This document shows, piece by piece, positions 41,106-47,660 of a DNA stretch of 47,660 bases. The notes under the pieces were generated by a model. It was not told the DNA's origin, made no database searches, and was given only the letters and a program-made list of their open reading frames with translations. Location of the stretch: assembly GCA_019594195.1 (NCBI GenBank), contig JAFDTP010000002.1, positions 1 to 47,660 of the forward strand, written 5' to 3'. A program made the position numbers and the translations under genes. The stretch comes from Thermoplasmata archaeon. Its GTDB lineage: Archaea > Thermoplasmatota > Thermoplasmata > Halarchaeoplasmatales > Halarchaeoplasmataceae. Numbering within the stretch: position 1 is the first letter of the stretch; every line of letters starts with the position of its first letter.

Positions 41106-42485
41106 TCACTCTAAATAGGCCATTATATTCTGAGCTGCTTCTCTACCATCGCCCATCGCCCAGATCACTGTAGCAGCTCCTGATACCGCGTCACCGCCTG
41201 CGAAGACACCTTCTCGAGTGGTCATGCGGGAATCTTCATCGATGATGATACCGCCCCAGTCTTTCACATCGACTCCCCGGGCATTCTCATAGAACACTTT
41301 GTTAGGCGTCTGGCCTATCGCTATCACGACGGTGTCGAATTCCTTCTTGTGGACTGAATCTTCCATTATAACCGGTTTAGGTCTTCCGTCTTCCTCGGGT
41401 TCCTCTAGTTTACAGTCGAAAAGTTCTACTTCTTTCACCCAGCCATCTTCATCACCGATCAGTTTCTTCGGGTTACAAAGGGTATCGAAAGTTACACCCT
41501 CCTGTTTGGCGTGTTCTATCTCTTCATCTCTTGCCGGTGACCATTCTGTAGTTCTCCTGTACAAGATATGGCTGTCCGCTCCTAATCTCAGAGCACAGCG
41601 TGCAGCGTCCATAGCTACGTTTCCTGCGCCTATCACTCCGACCTTTTCCACATCGTTTATCGGAGTGTCGTATTCCGGGAATTTGTAAGCTTTCATCAAG
41701 TTTATACGAGTCAAGAATTCGTTAGCAGAGTAGACTCCTTTCAGGTCTTCACCTTCTAGCCCCAAAAAGCGAGGAGCTCCAGCACCTGTCGCTACGTATA
41801 TGGCGTCGAATTCTTCTTCGAGTTCTTCTAGATCGATATTTTGACCTACTATCCTATTCATCTTCATCTCGACGTCCAACTCGTCCAGATATTCTAGCTC
41901 ATGATCTATTACTTCGTTAGGCATTCTGAACTCTGGAATACCATATTTTAAAACACCACCGGGTTCATGCAGAGCCTCGAACATAGTGACTTGATATCCT
42001 TCTTGCGCCAGCATAGAGGCGCATGTCAAACCACTCGGACCGGAACCGACTATAGCGACTTTCTCTTCTTTCTTTTCTTCAATCTCAGGCGGTTGTTCGA
42101 GATCGTTTTCTCGTGCATGATCAGCTACAAATCTCTCCAATTTACCTATATTAATTGGGTCTCCTTTTTTACCCATCACGCAGACCTCTTCACACTGCTC
42201 TTCCTGAGGACAGACTCTTCCGGTAACAGCTGGTATGAAATTCGTCTCCTTGATAGTCTCCAAAGCTTCTTTGAATTCACCTTCTGATATCTGCTTAACG
42301 AACCTAGGTATGTCGATCTCTACAGGACATCCACCTATACACGGACTGTTTGCGCAATCTAAACATCTTTTAGCTTCTTCCATCGCCTGTTCCGGTGAAT
42401 ACCCTAAAGGCACTTCATCAAAATCCTCTGCTCTTTCTTCAGGCGAGCGTTCGGGAACTTCTATCCTTTCTTCTTCACCTGTCAT
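41106..42485 (-). CDS. nfnB: NfnB large subunit (GltD-like flavoprotein, NADP+ site)
   Basis: 459 residues. N-terminal iron-sulfur motifs (CLDCANSPCIGGCP, then VCPQEEQCEEVC) precede two dinucleotide-binding regions (VAIVGSGPSGLTCA and VGVIGAGNVAMDAARCALRLGA), ending with GVFAGGDAVSGAATVIWAMG. Glutamate synthase small subunit and NfnB share this architecture. Pairing with an NfnA-like gene just upstream supports the bifurcating NADH-dependent ferredoxin:NADP+ oxidoreductase, also called sulfide dehydrogenase or FNOR. GGAGGTGAT precedes the ATG. Confidence 0.9.
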   Translation of the reverse strand: MTGEEERIEVPERSPEERAEDFDEVPLGYSPEQAMEEAKRCLDCANSPCIGGCPVEIDIPRFVKQISEGEFKEALETIKETNFIPAVTGRVCPQEEQCEEVCVMGKKGDPINIGKLERFVADHARENDLEQPPEIEEKKEEKVAIVGSGPSGLTCASMLAQEGYQVTMFEALHEPGGVLKYGIPEFRMPNEVIDHELEYLDELDVEMKMNRIVGQNIDLEELEEEFDAIYVATGAGAPRFLGLEGEDLKGVYSANEFLTRINLMKAYKFPEYDTPINDVEKVGVIGAGNVAMDAARCALRLGADSHILYRRTTEWSPARDEEIEHAKQEGVTFDTLCNPKKLIGDEDGWVKEVELFDCKLEEPEEDGRPKPVIMEDSVHKKEFDTVVIAIGQTPNKVFYENARGVDVKDWGGIIIDEDSRMTTREGVFAGGDAVSGAATVIWAMGDGREAAQNIMAYLE

Positions 42486-42534
42486 CCGCAGATCACCTCC
42501 ATTGTGATCAAGGATGGAAGGATGCTAATCCTGC

Positions 42535-43392
42535 TCATCCGCAACACCTCTCATCATCGTGTTCTTCTTTCCATCTTTTCAGTGCTTCTTCCTCCTGTTC
42601 TTGAAACATTTCAAGTCGATTCATGAATTCCTCAAAATTCACCTTGTGAGCGTCGAATTCAGGACCATCTACGCAGGCGAGCTTCATCTCGCCGTCCACT
42701 TCGACTCTGCAGGAACCGCACATACCGGTCGCGTCCAGCATTATCGCGTTCAGACTTACTCTTGTGGGGATCTCATGCTCTTCGGTTATGTCAGCGATCA
42801 CTTTCATCATTATCGGAGGCCCTACCGCATGGACTAGATCTATCTCTTTTCCCTGATCGATCAGATCTTCGAGTATGTCGCTTGTAAATCCTTCTCTACC
42901 ACATGTTCCATCATCTGTACAAAGATAGAATTCGTCCACACAGCTGCTTTCCTCCATCTCCGCGTCGCATACGACCAAGTCTTCAGTCCTAAATCCTGAT
43001 ATGACGATCACTTCATTCCCTTTTTCCTCTAAAGCTTCCGCAACAGGATAGATCTCTGGAGTTCCGACTCCCCCTCCAATACAAACTACGGTACCGTAAT
43101 CATCGATTTCGGCAGGAGTGCCCATAGGACCTATAACGTCCAGGATCTCATCACCTTCTTCGTAGGTATCCAACTCATGAGTACTCTTACCGACTTTCTG
43201 GTATACCATGGTCACTGTACCTTCTTCTTCATCTTTCTTGTAAAGAGTCAAAGGTATCCTTTCGCCTTTTTCATGCATCCTGATGACTATGAACTGACCC
43301 GGTTTTATCTTCTCAGCTACAAGAGGAGCTTTGACCTCGATCTCGGTCATCTCCTCGTTCAATCTTTTTTTGTCGACGATCTCGTGTTTCAT
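42535..43392 (-). CDS. nfnA: NfnA small subunit (ferredoxin-NADP reductase-like, [2Fe-2S])
   Basis: 285 residues. An FAD-binding ferredoxin-reductase fold (RIPLTLYKKDE, VCIGGGVGTPEIYPVAEAL) carries a C-terminal [2Fe-2S] region (MLDATGMCGSCRVEVDGEMKLACVDGPEFDAH). In Nfn it exchanges electrons with NAD(H) and passes them to NfnB. ATG 43392 is preferred over TTG 43404 because GAGGT lies five bases upstream. The C-terminal tail ends in a Cys-Cys-Gly. Confidence 0.9.
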   Translation of the reverse strand: MKHEIVDKKRLNEEMTEIEVKAPLVAEKIKPGQFIVIRMHEKGERIPLTLYKKDEEEGTVTMVYQKVGKSTHELDTYEEGDEILDVIGPMGTPAEIDDYGTVVCIGGGVGTPEIYPVAEALEEKGNEVIVISGFRTEDLVVCDAEMEESSCVDEFYLCTDDGTCGREGFTSDILEDLIDQGKEIDLVHAVGPPIMMKVIADITEEHEIPTRVSLNAIMLDATGMCGSCRVEVDGEMKLACVDGPEFDAHKVNFEEFMNRLEMFQEQEEEALKRWKEEHDDERCCG

Positions 43393-43459
43393 CTTTAACC
43401 TCAAATGTTGACAACCTGGTTTTATACTTTGTTAATCTTTTTGGCTTGATGCCTTATCC

Positions 43460-44998
<1,539 letters not shown>

Positions 44999-45850
44999 CT
45001 GGATTGTCTGTTCACATCCGATCTTCACGGTGATAAAAAGAAATATGAAAGATTTGTTGAAATGATCTTGGAAGAGCAGCCGGACGGAGTTTTTTTAGGA
45101 GGAGATCTTTTACCACGTCCGGAATTCAAACAAAGTGATGTAGTGGATTTTTTGAACGACTTTATAAGAGAGAAGTTCAAAAAAATAAAAGACGTAACGG
45201 AAGAAGAAACTAAAATTTTCGTGATCATGGGAAACGATGATCCTAAGATCTTCGAAAAAGAATTAGAAAGGCTGGACCGAGATGGTCTTTTAGAATATGT
45301 CAATGAGGAAACGAGAAAGTTCAGGAATCTTTTTGTGACGGGCTACAGTTTCGTACCTCCTACTCCCTTTAGATTGAAAGACTGGGAGAGATATGATGTC
45401 TCAAGATATGTAGGAGTTGGGGCAGTCTCTCCTGAAAATGGCACAAGAACTGTAGAAATCTCAGATTATAAGGAAAAATACGGTACTATAGAGGAAGACC
45501 TTTCTAGATTAGCAGAGAACTCACCTCTAGAAAAAACCATATTCCTTTTTCATTCACCGCCTTACGACACCGCATTGGACCGTGCAGATCTGGATGATAA
45601 AGAAGTCGATCATGCTCCCGTCGATGTGCATGTGGGAAGTATAGCCATAAAGAGATTCATAGAGGAAAGACAACCTCTTCTTACTTTACATGGTCATGTG
45701 CATGAAACAGTAAAATTGACCGGGACTTGGGAAGAGAAGATTGGTGACACGTTCTCGTTTACCGGTGCTCATGAAGAAGAAGAGTTGGTGGTAGTAAAAT
45801 TCAACACAGACCGACTTGAAGATTCTACTAGGGACACTATCCGATATTAA
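44999..45850 (+). CDS. Metallophosphoesterase with probable CTG start
   Basis: 283 residues from CTG 44999. The five calcineurin-type motifs are visible: SDLHGD (residues 7-12), FLGGDLLPR, IMGNDD, FLFHSPP and LHGHVHE. Motif 1 lies upstream of the first in-frame ATG (45062), so that start would remove a metal ligand. The frame is closed by a TGA at 44984, and no ATG, GTG or TTG occurs between it and motif 1. CTG 44999 follows AGGTG (44989-44993) by five bases. Substrate unknown. A sequencing error is the alternative explanation. Confidence 0.85.
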   Translation: MDCLFTSDLHGDKKKYERFVEMILEEQPDGVFLGGDLLPRPEFKQSDVVDFLNDFIREKFKKIKDVTEEETKIFVIMGNDDPKIFEKELERLDRDGLLEYVNEETRKFRNLFVTGYSFVPPTPFRLKDWERYDVSRYVGVGAVSPENGTRTVEISDYKEKYGTIEEDLSRLAENSPLEKTIFLFHSPPYDTALDRADLDDKEVDHAPVDVHVGSIAIKRFIEERQPLLTLHGHVHETVKLTGTWEEKIGDTFSFTGAHEEEELVVVKFNTDRLEDSTRDTIRY

Positions 45851-45867
45851 GATCTAGGTCAAATATC
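45843..45867. terminator. Inverted repeat between convergent genes
   Basis: GATATT and AATATC flank a 13-base spacer in the 24-base gap between the phosphoesterase and the next, convergent gene. It is weak evidence for a transcript end. Confidence 0.25.
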
Positions 45868-45874
45868 TCTAAGA

Positions 45875-47660
45875 TCAGGAATCTTTTTCTATGTCTATTT
45901 CTTTTGCAGATTTATATCGAGAGGTTATATGGGTTGCCCAAGAAGTCTCTTTCTCCAGATCCTCGTCATCGATGTAATGAACATCCAATATCCCATCGAG
46001 TCTCTTTCCTATCCTTTTCTCATTTTCCTGGATCAACTTTTTATCCCACTTCTCGAACCAATTTTCAAGTTTCGCCTTCTGCTCATCATCACCTTCAAAA
46101 TGTATGATCAAATCTATATCACTTTCAGGTCCTGCCGTGGCTTCTTTTGTACTCCCAACAACATAAATTGCTTCGACCCCATATATGTCGGGATCCATCT
46201 CTCTTGCCATCTGTCGTACTTTTTTCATCCTCCATTCCCAGTGATCGGAAGGTTCTAGATATCCTAACGCGCGGTTGGCTTCCCCATCCATCGTGACGGT
46301 CAAAGTACCGCCTCTACTTATGTCACTGACATCTATCACTCTTATGACATCTTCAAATCCCTCATACTGAGGCAAAAAGTCCGTCAGATGGTTTTCAGAT
46401 CTGAAAAACATCTCTTCCTTCCAAATATTTCCCTCTTCCTCTGGATATAGAGGAAGATATTTAATATCCGCTTCGACCAGGTCTTGGAAGAAATGCGTCC
46501 CGAAAGAGAGTTCCGGTTCATACCCGCTTCTTTCTTTTGCGACCTCGACGAGAAGAGCTGTGTTGTTGATCTCTCTATATTTTACAGGGACGCCCAGTTT
46601 TATGTCGCCCCTACTACCCCATCTCCCGGGACCCATCAATATGAATTTCCTGCTGGGAAGCTCTTTGTTCAATTCGCCTACGATCCTAGCTACCTGCTGC
46701 ATATGCTCTCTGGTCTCCAAGGCGGTGTATTCCTCTGGAACCACATAAACTATGTACTCTAAATTTTCCAGATTCCCAGTGGTAACGTACTTGTTCGCGG
46801 AAAACAGCTTCCTTTTACTTTTTATATCTCTAGGGATCTTAACGCGCTCTCTATCTAAGGTCTGACTCTGGGGCCTGCACTGCACGATATATATCTTTTC
46901 TCCATCGCATGCGAATTCAACGTCTACGGGATATTCTATCTTCTCTTCAAGTTTCCTCAGTATCTTATTCATCTTAGGTAAGAAGTCGGTCTTATCGAAT
47001 AAACCTTCAAAGGTTACCACCATGTCCTCTTTTTCCGGATCGAGTATCAAGCTGGAAGGTGTTTTAAGACTGCCATCTTTGTAAAGAGAAACTACATTCT
47101 TAAGATCCGGATATTCATCGCCGTGTTCTTTTAGGAACTTCTCGATATCTACACTTTCCAGCCGCTCAGTCTCCATATTCACAACATCCATATAGCGGGG
47201 AGAATACTTGACCCTCTCTTCGACCGTAGAGTTCACCCTTAAATTGGGACGATTAGGCGACGCGAGTATAGGATAATCATCGCCTATCCTATCTACCGCC
47301 CTCGTAGCCAAACCGGGAACGAGTCTGATCACACCGTCATCTCTACCTATCCTTGGAGACCATCTGAATTCGTTTTTACTGAAAGCTACTCCAGCGTAGG
47401 TAGGGAGATAATAATTTCCGACTTCCTTACCGACGACCTCTTGTATCAATACGCCCATCTCCTCGCTGAAATCCAATAAACCACGTTCTTTTCTATATTC
47501 TATAGGGTCTGCACAGAACGTAGAAGCATAGACTTCAGCGATGGCGTTCATCAGATCTTCCAATCTTTCTTCCTCGGTTCCCTTGTTAGGTAAGAAAAGA
47601 CTCTTGTATTTTCCAGAAAAAGCAGCACCGAAGTTATCTTCTAACAAGCTGGAAGAACGG
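45875..47660 (-). CDS. PPDK-N/PEP-synthase-like ATP-grasp protein fused to a nucleotidyltransferase domain (5' end missing)
   Basis: At least 594 residues; the N-terminus lies beyond the window (frame open to the edge, reading RSSSLLEDNFGAAFSGKY). The first part is the pyruvate phosphate dikinase/PEP synthase ATP-binding domain (VPGLATRAVDR, VDVEFACDGEKIYIVQCRPQ). No phospho-histidine domain or PEP-binding barrel follows. Instead there is a region with MGPGRWGSRGDIKLGVPV and ELSFGTHFFQDLVEA, then a C-terminal MNT-type nucleotidyltransferase domain with GSTKEATAGPESDIDLIIHF and a later DVHY. Reaction unknown. Confidence 0.82.
   Translation of the reverse strand, partial: RSSSLLEDNFGAAFSGKYKSLFLPNKGTEEERLEDLMNAIAEVYASTFCADPIEYRKERGLLDFSEEMGVLIQEVVGKEVGNYYLPTYAGVAFSKNEFRWSPRIGRDDGVIRLVPGLATRAVDRIGDDYPILASPNRPNLRVNSTVEERVKYSPRYMDVVNMETERLESVDIEKFLKEHGDEYPDLKNVVSLYKDGSLKTPSSLILDPEKEDMVVTFEGLFDKTDFLPKMNKILRKLEEKIEYPVDVEFACDGEKIYIVQCRPQSQTLDRERVKIPRDIKSKRKLFSANKYVTTGNLENLEYIVYVVPEEYTALETREHMQQVARIVGELNKELPSRKFILMGPGRWGSRGDIKLGVPVKYREINNTALLVEVAKERSGYEPELSFGTHFFQDLVEADIKYLPLYPEEEGNIWKEEMFFRSENHLTDFLPQYEGFEDVIRVIDVSDISRGGTLTVTMDGEANRALGYLEPSDHWEWRMKKVRQMAREMDPDIYGVEAIYVVGSTKEATAGPESDIDLIIHFEGDDEQKAKLENWFEKWDKKLIQENEKRIGKRLDGILDVHYIDDEDLEKETSWATHITSRYKSAKEIDIEKDS

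Overview
The window reads as a densely packed archaeal chromosome segment of roughly 40% G+C. Archaeal hallmarks are aEF-1beta, Csl4, Spt5, GINS, Hjc, archaeal-type AlaRS and AspRS, MptE, phosphopantothenate synthetase, TATA-box promoters (several apparently leaderless) and GGTGA-type ribosome binding sites. The ftsZ-secE-spt5-rpl11 cluster and gene content fit Euryarchaeota, perhaps an uncultured Thermoplasmatota-like lineage; proteins are rather acidic. This taxonomic guess is weak. The last gene runs off the right edge, and the left edge is an exact inverted copy of nearby sequence, so the window may be a whole assembled contig with a fold-back at its left end.

Layout. 1-5300: mbf1, an orphan winged-helix protein, and a small satellite set mbhH'-mbhI'-mbhM'. 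5300-15300: a universal stress protein, a hydrogenase maturation protease, and a complete 14-gene membrane-bound [NiFe] hydrogenase operon (mbhA to mbhN, minus strand). 15480-18650: zinc ribbon plus aEF-1beta, S-adenosylhomocysteinase, phosphopantothenate synthetase, isoaspartyl methyltransferase. 18650-23950: a Roadblock/LC7 plus KaiC/GvpD-like ATPase pair, two small coiled-coil proteins, Csl4, a METTL5-like methyltransferase, and a TPR protein with a 12-fold CxxC array. 24100-33080: MptE, DUF373, Hjc, AspRS, DUF5611, an acetate transporter, signal peptidase, AlaRS. 33200-39470: a DUF58/DUF4129 membrane operon, then ftsZ, secE, an enlarged spt5, rpl11. 39480-47660: a GINS/zinc-ribbon/RPA-like replication operon, NfnAB, glutamate dehydrogenase, a metallophosphoesterase, and a truncated PPDK-N/nucleotidyltransferase fusion.

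How the genes may fit together (inference): glutamate dehydrogenase, NfnAB, an acetate transporter and an H2-evolving Mbh suit a peptide- or sugar-fermenting heterotroph. It would oxidise ferredoxin with protons, conserve the energy as an ion gradient, and balance NADPH through Nfn.

Most unusual points: the detached mbhH'I'M' set with two conserved acidic residues replaced, an Spt5 carrying an extra N-terminal Ig-like domain, a Roadblock-ATPase module, the 12-fold zinc-finger-like array, and genes whose reading frames offer no ATG, GTG or TTG start.
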